Assembly (NCBI RefSeq): GCF_003254395.2
Contig: NC_037638.1
Location: 12,359,086 to 12,423,085, forward strand
DNA: 64,000 bases
Direction: 5' to 3'
DNA from: Apis mellifera
Lineage: Eukaryota > Arthropoda > Insecta > Hymenoptera > Apidae
Below, in pieces: positions 13,532 to 25,800 of the stretch (the first letter of the stretch is position 1; each line of letters starts with the position of its first letter). Made by a program: the position numbers and the translations under genes. The notes below the pieces were generated by a model. It made no database searches. It saw nothing but the letters and a program-made list of their open reading frames with translations, and was not told the origin of the DNA.

Positions 13532-16500
13532 TTACAAGTGAGAAAACCGCCTTTCAGGCATTGCTTTCTTTCCAATTTGTCTAACAGGGGTGAACAATTT
13601 CGTCGGTTTGTTCTTTGAATACCATATATGCAAATCGTGTAAAAAAGGTTTGGTTAATTTTCGTAATTCCTCTTGCCTTTCGGCATCAGTTCTTGGCAAT
13701 TCTAAATCTTCGTACACGGGATACCATCGAACATCCTTGTCGCTATCTTCTACAACTTCTATATCCGTTACGACTGCTACAAAACAAATTTTAAAATCAT
13801 TTCTAAGATTCCAATTATAAACTCGTTTGACGAAAGAAATTAAAAAGATATTAAAAGCCTTTCTAATAAAAATTCTAAGAAACGTAAAGAAAAAAAGGCT
13901 CATTCCAAGTGATTCAAAAAGAGAAAAAAAGAAGTGGAAAATGCTCACGTTTTTCAGAATAGCAAACGTTTTCTTCAACAGGTGGTGGCTTTTCCGCTAA
14001 GGTTTCGCGCTCCTTCAGAACTACTTTAAAGGCATCCGCTCTTTGCAACTCGTCTATCATACTCGTGTCGCCTGAACCCTTGAATATCAAAATTCGATCA
14101 TTTCAAAAAAATAAAAACTAGCGAAGAGAATTAAACCGGCAATGTATTTGCACACTTTCCTGCTACACATGCGTTTCAATGCGTAATCGCGTTAACCTTG
14201 ATATAATATTGTATGAAAAATGCATGTGATACCTTGTGTATACACAATGACGTAGTGACATGAATAGACGAACAAATAGTTACTTCTTGCGCGCAATCTC
14301 GTTTTGAAAATTCTAAACTACTTTTTATACGCGCCTCTTGATTTGAATAAAAAATATATGTATATATATATATTCATTTTAATAATATAAGCTTCGTTGA
14401 TTCATTTTGCTCGAATGAAGTCGAGTGAAAAGGCAAATTTTATGTGGCGCAGTAAATGAAACACGTTGGTGTTTTGGTGTTCTTGTTGTACGATATTCCG
14501 GATATTTAATTTTACAGATGCGCTATTCTCACGCGCTAGCATCGCCATGAACCAGTTAAATAAATTCTCGTTTTATTTTTGTTTTTAATGATCGAACAAA
14601 GGACAAAGGTAATTCTTTTGGGGAAAATTGGAATAAAAATAAGATAAAATTTTCTTTAGAAGATTTATCTTTTATTGATTTGAACCAAGATATATTTCCA
14701 TCCACTTTTTAACGAAATGAGGAAAAATTGAATACGTTTGATTTTTTGCACGTGATTTCAAACATTTATGCAAATATAATTATCATTCTATTTCATACTT
14801 GTATATAATATGCTCGTTAAGGAAAAGAAAAAAGAAGAAAAATAATCAGAACATGTTCTGACTAGTTTCATTCAAAACACGTTCGCATGGAAGATGGAAT
14901 ATAATTAGAAATAATTAAAAATAGATTGGAGTTTACAACACGTGAAGATTATTCCAACGTTATTGAAGCTATATTTGTATAAATCTTGATCAATAATTGG
15001 ATTAGAGATTAAGTAGGTATATAGAAATAAAAAGAAATATATTACATTGTGAAAATTTACAATAAAAATAATAAAGCTATTTTTTGAAAAATTGTTTTTT
15101 TTTTCGAGATTCTTCTCGATAATGGCGAATGTTATAAACGTTTTTCCCAGGATTCTTAATTCGAGGTCACAAGCCACAAGTCTGAAAGTTTCTACTTTAA
15201 CTTTCCCTAGATATTAAACAATGAAAATAATTACAAACAAAAAAAAAAAACAATCGGTCACTTTCGAATTTTCCGCCATTTCGAAGCTTTCATTCCGCTC
15301 AGTCATTTCATTGTTCGATATAAATTAAACAAGATAGAATTAAAATTGTGTGATTTAATTTATTCCAACTGATTTTTTTCATAAAATTAATAAAAATATA
15401 TTTAATATAGTCTAATCTCGTTTTAGCAATGAAACAATGATTTTTTTCTTTTTAATCAGAGTGATATTGTAAAAAATTGAGAGAATTTGATGAATCATTC
15501 TTGTTGAGAAGTGAAAAAATTGGTATATAAAAATTAACTTGTATATATAAATATATTTTCTACACATGTACATTTTCACTTTCTCTATTTTACACTTTCC
15601 ACTCAATTCACTAGATATTCCTAAAAATACATTTAAACATATAATTTGAAACACGTTAGTACAACTCTGTGCTTAGAAAATAGTGCAGATAATTTAAGCA
15701 ATGAGTTTAACTTATTATTCATAAAACAAAAATGATATACTGACATTTTAAAAAATAATACTTCTATTATTATATAATTAAAATTACATATAAGAATCTT
15801 ATCATTTGTTATTTGATATCTCTTGTTTAAAAGCAGTAAGTGTTTTTATTAATTTATATTTATCAAAATATTAACATTTCACTATTATTCAAGTATTCAT
15901 CTTTTCAAAATTAAAAATATCAACAACTATCCAAAAAATAAAATACATTATTGTTCAAATAAAAAATTGAAATAATCTTATTTCATTTGAAAACCAAATA
16001 ACCTGAAATAATATTATTTATTTATTTAAATAAATGAATACGTAATTATTTCAAATAACATCTAGCCACTAGAAGACAATACATTACTTTAATGATCACT
16101 TGCAAACAACTTTTCATTTAAATAATGCCCAAATACCCAGAAACAATATTTGATTTAATCGATTTAAGTATCATATCATACTTCTGATTGCTCTATTTAA
16201 TTTCTTTTAAATTTTTGAAGTAACTCGTCATTCACTTAACTCAATTATTATACTCGAAAAAAATATAATACCTGTAATCGATGAATCGCACCCGGTATAT
16301 ATTTGCCCGGATGATCTATGTCCAGTTTTTCGCTAAGTTTTACGTCTTGCTCGACGGTTTTGTCGAACTTCTCGTACGAGTAGTCGTTTATGTCTCCAAC
16401 TGGGGGAGGAATGCCGCTCGGTCTTTCGGTTTTATCCTTATACCAAAATGGCACTTTTATCAGACTGCACGGTTCTTCATCCTTCCTGCACAAGAGACCA

Positions 16501-19500
16501 TCGTTTATTATTTTTCATTAAAGTAAGCGTAAAAGCGCTTACTCAACCGTTTCCTCTTTTTGAGTAGCGCACGGTGTGACGGGTGCTCTCCGTTTCTCGA
16601 GCTCCTTCATTTGCTTTTCGCGCATGTACCATAATTCGTATTGAACAGATCGGGGAAACACGGAGAATAGAGCTGTGAATAAAGAAGATGATCATTCAGA
16701 ATGAATTAACAATTATTTATATTGTCTTTAAGTTTATCCCAACGATGATCAGCAATTGGATTAATTTTTCCAAACGAATTCGTTCGAATTGGGTTACAAA
16801 TCACTCGTGACTCATTAACGAATTAGTGTCGTTTGATGATTCACTTTTATTGCTTCTCGGATGTTAAATTATTTCTACGTTTGATTGGCCGATATTCGAT
16901 TGGCCGAAATTGCCAGACTGGTATGTGTCGATCTATTATACTTTAAGTGGGTAACAATTAATATCCCAGACGACCAGGGGGATCTCACAATGTAGATTGT
17001 AAATTCGAAACAAAATAATATCTTCAAATATTTATATATATATATATATTTTCTTATATATCATAAAGTTAATTCCAATTAGTAAATTAGTAAAAAATTA
17101 TTAGTTATATATACTTACAATTCATTTCAATATCTGTAATCTAAATTTATTAATATTTCTATTATTGCATTGTTGTTATTACATTGTTCTTATCTATTTA
17201 ATTCTATTTAATTTTAATCTATTATTTTTATATTATATCATATTATATGTGTGTGTGTCTATTTATTATCTGACTAATTCCAATAAATCTATCTACATGA
17301 AGATATATCAGAAAAAAAAAGAAAACATTTTTTTTACTTAAGTAGAATTTAAAAGTTTTTCAATCAAATATATTTGATTGATTGAAGTGAAAATATGATT
17401 ATTGATAGAAAAAATGTATAGATTTTAAATTTATGATATTATAATTTATGATATATTATGAAAAATTTTTCTTCCTTTTATCAAAGAAATCTCAATTCTA
17501 TCTGTCTATGAATTTTTATGATTTCATTTTATTAAATTGATGATCAAACCAGATCAGAATAACACGTTACAATGATATTTTAAAATTGTAAAAGAGATTA
17601 TACACTTTTATCAGAAATTTCATTATTTTACTTTTCTAAAATATTTATTTATTTGCAAATACTCTTTCAAAAAATCAACTTTTTTTATAAAGATATAATT
17701 GTAGAAATATACTCTACAAATTTTAATAAATTAATCTTAAACTTGTAGCTTTAAATTAATACAAATAAATTTTGCAAAAAAAACATTTAAAACGAAGGAA
17801 ACACAAATTTTCTTCAAAACCAAGTGTTCAAGTAACGAGAAAAAAAAGAAAAAAAAATTGAGACGACTTAATAAAATGATACTTCTTGCCCACTTGTACA
17901 ATCAATTACCAGACACTCTGTAAATTTACAAAAATTTAAAATTCGTTATTTGTAAACACATTTAAACAATACAATTATATTAGAATGTACATACAACAAT
18001 AAATCATAATATCAAGTATTTAATTTAAAAGTATTTTCTTAAAAAAAAAATATATATGAATTTTCAATTAAGCAATAAATGATACCAACGTTTTTGCTTT
18101 CGGTCATAAATCAGCTTCGATCTCGGCAAAAAACAAAGCGTTTGGAAAACGACACCATCATCCTTCGTAGGATGATCCACGTATATTTTGTCCTTGTCGA
18201 CCCATTCTTGCAAAACGCGTGGATTCACTTCCTGTATAGGCGCTAGAGGGTCGGCTGTAACAATTACAACGACATTCTAATTCGATTGACTTAACTCAAT
18301 TGTGGCATAGCTTTTTATCGTCACTAACGGGAGAAGAATCGTTTAAACGATTGCGGGATAAACATTATGTAATTTAAACCACTTTGCTTGTGATCGAATA
18401 TTTATTTTATTTATTTTAATTAATTTTGAGATTTATTCCAGATTTAGAGAGCCAAATTTTATCAACACATTCTATATATATTTGTATGTAAATAAGAAAA
18501 GAGAAAATTTGATATAAATATATTGTTTCTCAAATTCTTTAAAGTTTCCTTTAAACAGAAAGAAAGGATCTTATGAAGATTAATTACGATATTAATTTTC
18601 ATCAGTTTGAATAAATAAATAAAAAAAAAAAAGACACGTAAATAAATAATGCAAGAATCAAGGATACACAGTGTGACTGGTAATTTTTTATTAGTAAACT
18701 TTTGACAAACCGTAGTTGCCATAGTTATTCATGAAACGAGAATATGGAGATACGCGTTTCGTTTACGACTTCTCTGCCAAACAAACGGAAATGTCGAGCT
18801 ATTCTAAGAAAGTGTCAACATGGATTTCCTAATATGGTAGAAGTGTACGTCGTAGTGTTGTGATTAACAACAGTGGAATTATTTGGATTGATTTGCGATT
18901 AGAAGATAAATTTTAAAAAAGTTTCTCAAAGAATCGTTTCATCACAACAGTTTATCAGAAATACAAGCGTTTGCATAAGCGTGAGCAGAAAATGTAAATA
19001 TTGTTATCGATCTAATTCTGTATTGCATCGCAATAGTAAATGCAAATTTATTCCTTTCCTTCGTAATTTTCGGTAAAATGAATTGAACATATCGTGTATA
19101 TTCATATAATATTTTCTTTCTAAATTTATTAAATATTTAAAATCCATTACAAAAGCTATTTAAAAATAAAATCATTTTTGTTGCTTCATCGAATGAATGG
19201 ACTTTTAATGCGTTTTTGGAGAAATTAATGTATAAAAGAGAAGAATTTTGACGAAAGATCGGATCAAAGATAATTGAAACATTGTTTGGAAAAGTTTCAT
19301 ATCTAAAAATATTTATTAAACATTAATATTTTTATTCAAAAACTAACTAAGATCGTGTTAAACAAATTTACGTAATGAATTTTTCTATATTTTATAAAAT
19401 TCTCTTTTTTCATAAATGAAAACATTATTTATTTTCAAAGCGAACAAAGTGGATCGTTCTTCTTCTTTATATTTGAACAGAATGATAATCATTATTCAAA

Positions 19501-19655
19501 CCGATACACTTACTTATTTTCCGTTTGATCGGCCTGAGCTGCTTAGCCACGCATTTATGGGACATGGACGGTTTCCCATGGTGAAATATTCCGTCCGATT
19601 TAATCGTCGGCGAGACATCGGTTACGTAATAATCGAGAGGCGGTGGTTCGGGAAA
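13532..19655 (-). CDS. Unnamed conserved-looking protein, six exons found, 5' end missing
   Basis: Exons on the minus strand: 19655-19514, 18254-18090, 16672-16543, 16485-16272, 14078-13949 and 13776-13532 (TAA). All junctions keep the frame, giving 341 residues without the start. The first exon found begins with an acceptor (CCCCAG), so at least one upstream exon is missing. The donor at 18089 (C|GTTGGT) is weak; a better-looking GTATCA four bases on breaks the frame, so a further small exon between 16.7 and 18.1 kb is possible. The protein is hydrophilic, rich in P, E, K and aromatic residues, with no membrane segment. Marked stretches are PPPLDYYVTDVSP, ELWYMREKQMKELEKR, VPFWYKDKTERP, DDGVVFQTLCF and DVRWYPVYEDLELP. 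I do not recognise the family. The repeated W-Y-containing segments resemble structural axonemal or cytoskeletal proteins, but that is only an impression. TTTATT at 13493-13498 may be the poly(A) signal. Confidence 0.7.
14234..14247. repeat. Perfect 14-bp palindrome in an intron
   Basis: TTGTGTATACACAA reads identically on both strands, in the 2.2-kb intron 14079-16271 of the unnamed gene. The rest of that intron, and those at 16673-18089 and 18255-19513, show no coding sequence I can support. Confidence 0.7.
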
Positions 19656-21048
19656 CTGGGGAAAAAACGCGACATTGATAAAAATGATCTTTTTACGAAT
19701 TTACGAAGTCGTTGGCCATCGAAAATAGTTGTGAAAATTTATATACCTAACGGCATCGCACGTCATAAATAACGACAAATTGTCACGATCGTGTAATAAT
19801 TAATTCGTTATTATCTTGCGTTTAACTTGCGCCGATCATTAATTAGCCACGAGCAAAGATAGCCACGAATATCTATATTTAATGAATTATTAATGAGAGA
19901 AAAGTATGTCTCCTTGGAACGAAGTATCGAATAATGAATTAATGGTTTTTAATTTTTTCTTTATTATTCAAATTTTTCAAACATAATAAACTTGACTAAC
20001 ATATAACTTTCGAGATAACATATCTCGAGATGACTTGTAATAAAGTTTCTAATATTATCGATACATTATGGAATAATCTCATTTATCGATGAAATCTCGT
20101 TTTGAGCTCATTTTTTTCCCTTTTTCTTTTTTTTTTTTTTTCTAATTTATTCCATCGTATTCATTTTTCGAAAGAAAACATTTTGTTTGATCAAAGAGGT
20201 TATCACATCTTATTCTTTCGCGTAACAAACGTGGTTGGTAACTTTTAAAATTATTTACTATTCGTCATTGAATATTTGCCATCGATATATATATTTTTCG
20301 TATATATTTTTAATAATGGCACGAAAGTTGAGGAAATTTTAAAACTAATTTCGATGATCAAAAACTATACAAGCGTAATATATACACATATGCATATACA
20401 TATATGTATACATATCATCGTACCATAAACATTTTCACGTAATTGAATTTCGAAGAAGAAGAAAAAAAAAGAATCGATTTCGCACGTGGAAAATTTACCC
20501 ATAAATAAAATTAAATTTACGACATAATCGAGATGATTTATTCACTGAAGTTTTACAAGAGAGGGAATTTCGCCTGTCATAGATAAAGATAACCGTATCT
20601 CGATTGTATCGAGAGATGGCATCGATGAACGAATCACAACCCTCCTCCTCCCTTCTTCCCTCCCTTTCCTCGGTTCTCGATTTCAACTCGTCTCTCCCTC
20701 GTCTCGAAATCGGTTGAATCAATCGAAAAGGATTTGGACGGAGAGGGGAGAGATCGAAAACCAGTTGGCCCAAGGTTCTCGCGTGGCGAGAACGAGGCAC
20801 GACTAATCGATAAACCGGATCGATCTCGCTGGGCGAAAATCGAATCCTATGGCAAACATCACGGAACTACATCTTTAACCTAATTGTCAATCGATTCGAA
20901 GAAGAAAAAAAATTCGAAGTGAAAAATCGAAATCTCCTCCTCTCGACCTGATGGAAATTTCACGTGAACCGCGTATTATTACTTTCCCCCCCCTCGAAGT
21001 TTTCGAAGAATTCTGATGTCCGCCATCATCGATCATTAGGTTGCATTA
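19656..21048. promoter_or_regulatory. Spacer and probable divergent promoter region
   Basis: This lies between the 5'-incomplete minus-strand gene and the plus-strand gene at 21049. It should contain the missing first exon(s) of the former and the promoter of the latter. The G+C content rises from about 20480 onward. A GCGGACATCA-type stretch and a run of C at about 20986-20994 lie just before the downstream ATG. I found no reliable ATG exon that splices in frame to 19655. Confidence 0.45.
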
Positions 21049-22368
21049 ATGGAGCGCGGTCAACGTGGTTCTAACAAGAAAGCCTCGAAAGAAATCAAGG
21101 AGAAAACGGACGTGGTCGCGATACCGGAGTTCGGAAGCCGCGAGGTGGTCGCGTTCGAGAACAAGGAGCAATACCTCTTCCTGTTGGAATTCTTCATCCA
21201 CCACATGACCAGTGAGCGTTTAGCGAAACTCAACCAGATGTTCTTCGTCCCAACCACCATATCCGTCGAGTTTCTCAATTTCACGGGGAGGGAGGGTATC
21301 GAGATAACCCCCGTCGACCCGATGTTCCACCCCCAGGCCGGGATAGCGGACGACATCGAGTACTTCTTTTCCGGCCGTTCCGTGATGTTCGCCATCGATC
21401 AGTACAACGTGATCAACAAACTCTTCGACCTGATCGTCAAGGTGTGCGTGCAGAAGAAGATGCCCGAGGGGGTGAAGCCGGACGTGCTGGTCGGCAGCGG
21501 CGAGCTGGACCTCACCAAGCACTTCGCCGCGTTGAGGAAAGAGATGCTTCAATGTTGGCACAAAATGGCCCCACCCCCCAAAGTGTTCGAGGGCGAGGTG
21601 CCCCTGCTCTACAACGACAACGTGATCGGGGCCGTGTGCATGTACGTGAGGGTGTCCGCGTTCGGGCAAACGATCGTCACCGAATTCGAGGCGCCGCCCG
21701 AGCGTACCGTCTCCTCGTACGTGTTCAAGGGGGACGAGTGCAACGAGAAATCGGTGGCCTACAAATGCCGCATCATCGATTCCCAGATCATGGACGTTTG
21801 CAGGGATTCGAGGGACGAGCTGTTGAAGAGTGGCCCGCCCTGCCGCGTTTGCATCAGGGAGCAACACCCTTGCACCCCTTGCGGGGACCCGACGGGGGCC
21901 ACGTTGAAGCCGAACGTGAGCCGGAAGGGGATCGAGTCGAAGCCCGCGAGCGGCTTGTTGGCCGCGTCCCGCTCCAAGCCGGAAACATGCGCCGACGTGC
22001 ACAAGTCGGGGCTGATACAATCGAGCCGAGGGCCCGTCCAACCGTGCGGAAAGGCGGTTGTTCTGAAGGTGTCCGGGATCCTGGACACGGGCCAGGACAA
22101 GAAGCCGACCGTCACGGTGGCGGCCGAGTCGGACGCACCCGGCCCGGACACGTCCGACCCCGACCACGACGTGTTCGTGCTTAGGATCGGGAAGAAGGGG
22201 ATAGTCGGGGTCGGGGAGAAGTCTGACATACAGTTGGAGATGAAGACGCCGAAGGGGCCGGAGAGGGGGCCCCCGATCAGGTGCGAGACGAGGGAGATGC
22301 AGACGGAAGAGAAGAAGGTGAAGAAGAAGGCGAAGCCGAAGGAGAAGAAGGAGAAGAAGAAGAAGTGA
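21049..22368 (+). CDS. Intronless G+C-rich protein, MAP10 N-terminal-like domain, 439 residues
   Basis: Single open frame from ATG to TGA. Predicted layout: basic N-terminus (1-40); C2-like/MAP10 N-terminal-type region (about 41-230) with LFLLEFFIHHMT, GIEITPVDP, FFSGRSVMFAID, a PDVLVGSGELDL strand and YVRVSAFGQTIVTEFE; a cysteine patch at about 264-280 (CRVC, CTPCGDP); a low-complexity linker; and a lysine-rich C-terminus made of KK/EK repeats. The next gene encodes the same succession (YIRASCFGKKIITQFQ, then YLFKGAD against YVFKGDE here), so the two are paralogues. The family assignment (DUF4497, the N-terminal domain of microtubule-associated protein 10) is from remembered pattern and is tentative; if right, a microtubule or ciliary role is likely. 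Third codon positions are strongly G/C, unlike neighbouring genes. Possible poly(A) signal AATAAA at 22641-22646. Confidence 0.85.
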   Translation: MERGQRGSNKKASKEIKEKTDVVAIPEFGSREVVAFENKEQYLFLLEFFIHHMTSERLAKLNQMFFVPTTISVEFLNFTGREGIEITPVDPMFHPQAGIADDIEYFFSGRSVMFAIDQYNVINKLFDLIVKVCVQKKMPEGVKPDVLVGSGELDLTKHFAALRKEMLQCWHKMAPPPKVFEGEVPLLYNDNVIGAVCMYVRVSAFGQTIVTEFEAPPERTVSSYVFKGDECNEKSVAYKCRIIDSQIMDVCRDSRDELLKSGPPCRVCIREQHPCTPCGDPTGATLKPNVSRKGIESKPASGLLAASRSKPETCADVHKSGLIQSSRGPVQPCGKAVVLKVSGILDTGQDKKPTVTVAAESDAPGPDTSDPDHDVFVLRIGKKGIVGVGEKSDIQLEMKTPKGPERGPPIRCETREMQTEEKKVKKKAKPKEKKEKKKK

Positions 22369-22453
22369 ATAGGTGTGGATCGTTTTAAGAAATTTCTTTT
22401 CATTGGATTCCTATGAACCTATATCGATCTCATTGTTGCGCGTATATTTGTAT

Positions 22454-22459
22454 TTTATA

Positions 22460-22490
<31 letters not shown>
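22454..22490. repeat. (TA)n microsatellite in 3' UTR
   Basis: TA repeats with one TACA interruption, about 90 bp after the stop codon of the intronless gene and before its possible AATAAA. A short (CT)n tract follows at about 22585-22602. Confidence 0.9.
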
Positions 22491-22837
22491 TGATTTATTG
22501 ATCATTGAATTTATTAAAATGATTGTTGAAATTGAATTTAATTATTTGCAAGTTCTGGTATATTTTACTTTTCTTTTCATTTTTTCTCTCTCTCTCTCTC
22601 TCTTTTTCCCTCCCCTCCTTCCTCTTGTAGTAGTATAGAAAATAAAGATCGTTCGAATTGAGCGCCCCCTTGCCAGGATTTTGAACTTTGAAATTTTTGA
22701 AATCGCACGACTCAATGGGAATTGTCTAAATTGAGGGTTAATAAGATGATATAAGATTTGTTAGATAACGTTTCTTTGAAAATTGAACAAATATGTTTTA
22801 AAATCTTGTAAATATCTTGTATAATGTGTTACTCAAA

Positions 22838-25800
22838 ATGGCCGATGAACAGGAATTATTCTTGATCGAGTTTCTGGTCGACAAAGTTAAAATTCCTGTG
22901 ATTAGAGCTATGCAAGAGGAATTGTTACCAGCTTCCACGTGTGTTTCATTTCAAGTAATTTAAAATTGTTATTAAATCCGATAATTTATAGGCTCTTATA
23001 CACGTTGTCAATAAATTATTTATTCATACACATTTTTCCAAACCGTATAACCTCTATGTATAAACATCTTACACGTTCCTCCTTTTCTCCATTTACTACA
23101 ATTTTTCTATCATAAATACAGAAATGATCGTCTCTTAATCTCTAAAATGAATCTCTAAAAAGAATTTATCCAATGATATTATTTAAAAAATTATCCAGGA
23201 TGTATAACTGTATAATAATCCTCGATATTTACAAACAAATATTTACACAACTTTACAATTTCACATAGCAAATTAAATTTCATTTATCAATATCATCCTA
23301 TACAGGAATTTTTAAAAATAAAAATAATTTGTTCAATTATTCGTTACTTACTTTCCTCCTTCTGGTATCATAAAAAACTACTTTGTAACTAATCACGCTT
23401 TTCAAAAACTGTTAATCCACAGATTCTCAGTTTACCCCCAATCGACATTTGCCAAGAAGCATTAACGGACGGGTGCGGTTGCATCGAGGGCGACACGCAG
23501 GTTTTCAAGAAGGGTAAATCCTGTTTATTCGCTTTGCCATCGATAGTTCTTCAAAGGCCTTTGACCACCTTCCCCATAAAACTGTCCGTCTACAAAAAAT
23601 TGCCACCTGGGGTATTGCCGGATGTAATGTTGATCGGTTCGTACCAGATCGAGGCGAAAGCGATAATAAACGCCGTGTTGAGCCAACAGGTGTTCAAAAT
23701 ACCTAATCCTTGCCAAACGATCAAGGACACGTTCAAAATCACGACAACAACCGGCCAATGCGTTGGATCCGTGACAGTATACATAAGAGCTTCCTGTTTC
23801 GGCAAGAAGATCATCACCCAGTTTCAAATACCGCACAATAGGAAACCGTATCTTTTCAAGGGGGCCGACGACAGTCCTGTCTTCCAATGCAAAAAAATAC
23901 CCTCCGAATGTTACACACCGGCCCCCGTTAAATGCACCTGCACGAAGAAGTGCGATGGAAGTGGTGAGACGGCAGGAAGGACCTGTTGTGCGACGCCTAT
24001 AGTGCAAACCAACTCGTGTCCCCCGTTGCCCAAACAACCCGATTACGGTCCACGGCCTTGCTGCGCCACGCGTCAAGGGTACGTATATATATATTTATAT
24101 TTATTTTTATGCATGCACATAGTTGAACGTAGACAGCGCATAAACTGGAAGATAAAAGTTGTTATATGTAACTAGTTTTATCACTAAGTAGTCTTTTATT
24201 CTATAATTTGTTGTTTTGTTCATTCTTTATCAAAATTGATTTGAGAAGAAATTGGTCGTCTGTCGAATAAAGATTGGTTGAAAATAATCAAATTTATGCA
24301 TTTATTTGTAAATGTTTAGGGAAAAAAGATTTGAATCGCAAATCTATATGATGTGAATGATATATTTATGTAAAGAAACATGAAATATTATATTCGTGAT
24401 AGGTAGTTTATAAAAATTTGAATTTAAATTACATATTATAAATTTTTATATAATTTTTATATCATTTTGTCATTATAGTTTTGTGATTCTTTTAATAAAA
24501 GTAACTTTGAAGTTAGTTAATGCAAGAATTAATGCAAAATTAAAGATAAAATTTACTTTTTTTCAACTTTCCATTGGTAATATGTATTATTCAGAGAATC
24601 AGAGTAGTTGAGATGTAATAATTTTATAAATTGTACACTTTAACTGGTCACCATATTAGTATTCGACTGTAATGAAGGTAAAATCTATCTTTTTTCAACT
24701 TTCTATTCCTAATAAGCATTATATGAGAGTAGTTTCATAAGGTTATTGCCTATTACGGTTACTAGGTGATTGCCATATTTGAGACTTGATTACTTACAAA
24801 AAGTATCTCTCAAATCGATCATTGCCCCTTTTGCAATTTTTGAAGACGTAAACTCGTCGTTAAAAATATAATTTAATATAATTTTTTGAATTTTTGAGGC
24901 ATGATTCACGTCTCAACTTTTAAATATGACGTTTCATTCTTTCAAACATACTTTCAAATACAGGCAAATACTCACAGGCATATATATAAAATTGTATATT
25001 TAAACATATCGTAATGTTAAAATATTGATTAAAGTCAAGGTTCGTCTATTTTCATCAAATATAAGTGTTTTGATAACAACTGTCTTGTTACTTTAAACAA
25101 TTATAGAGAATCTACATACGCCCGATATAACTTGATATAACGAAATAATGTTAAAATGTAACTAGAACTATTTTTCGTATTACAAAAAGGATACCTTAAA
25201 AATTTATAGTAATTAAAAATAGAAATTTTTTTGTAAGTTATTTTTAAAATTATTTCTTGAATTTCCAAAGTATGATAAACATTCTATGGAAAGGAACAAG
25301 TTTGAGTTTAGTCCATTTCTTTCGTAATTAACAACAATATAATATAAATTGTTAAATGTATGTAAGTGTCTAAATATTTTTGCGAGTTACTGTACATCTG
25401 ATATTTCGACTTCTGCTGCCATCTGGTGAAATAATGAAATATTGCACTTTGAATTGTTTCTCCACTTGTTATATTAACAGTGTACAAGAGCTAATTTGAT
25501 GTGTGTACTTATTTTAAATGCAATATCTTGTTAAAATTTATCAAATATGTACAACATATTACACAATAATACAATATTACAAACGAACGGATCGATACCT
25601 GTTAATTTAAGAAATATTGTTCGATTCCTTTTCGATATATATATAACGATTTATTCTTCGACGTCATCCATCATCAAAAAAGTATCCTCTTGACGATATT
25701 ATTCTTTATTCATTTTCAGAAAACAGTGTCCATGCTCACCGAAAGCACGACGAAAAGAGCAACAGACGTGTCCCTGTTCAACCGATCAAACGTTCGCTGC

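Noticed and set aside
20495..20800. Minus-strand frame of 101 residues
   Set aside because: It lacks an ATG start, is arginine-rich, and lies in promoter-like DNA without splice continuity to the unnamed gene.
21220..22167. Long antisense frame (315 residues) opposite the intronless gene, and a 246-residue frame in a shifted plus frame
   Set aside because: G+C-rich coding DNA has few stop codons in other frames; both translations are arginine/alanine-rich and low in protein-like character.
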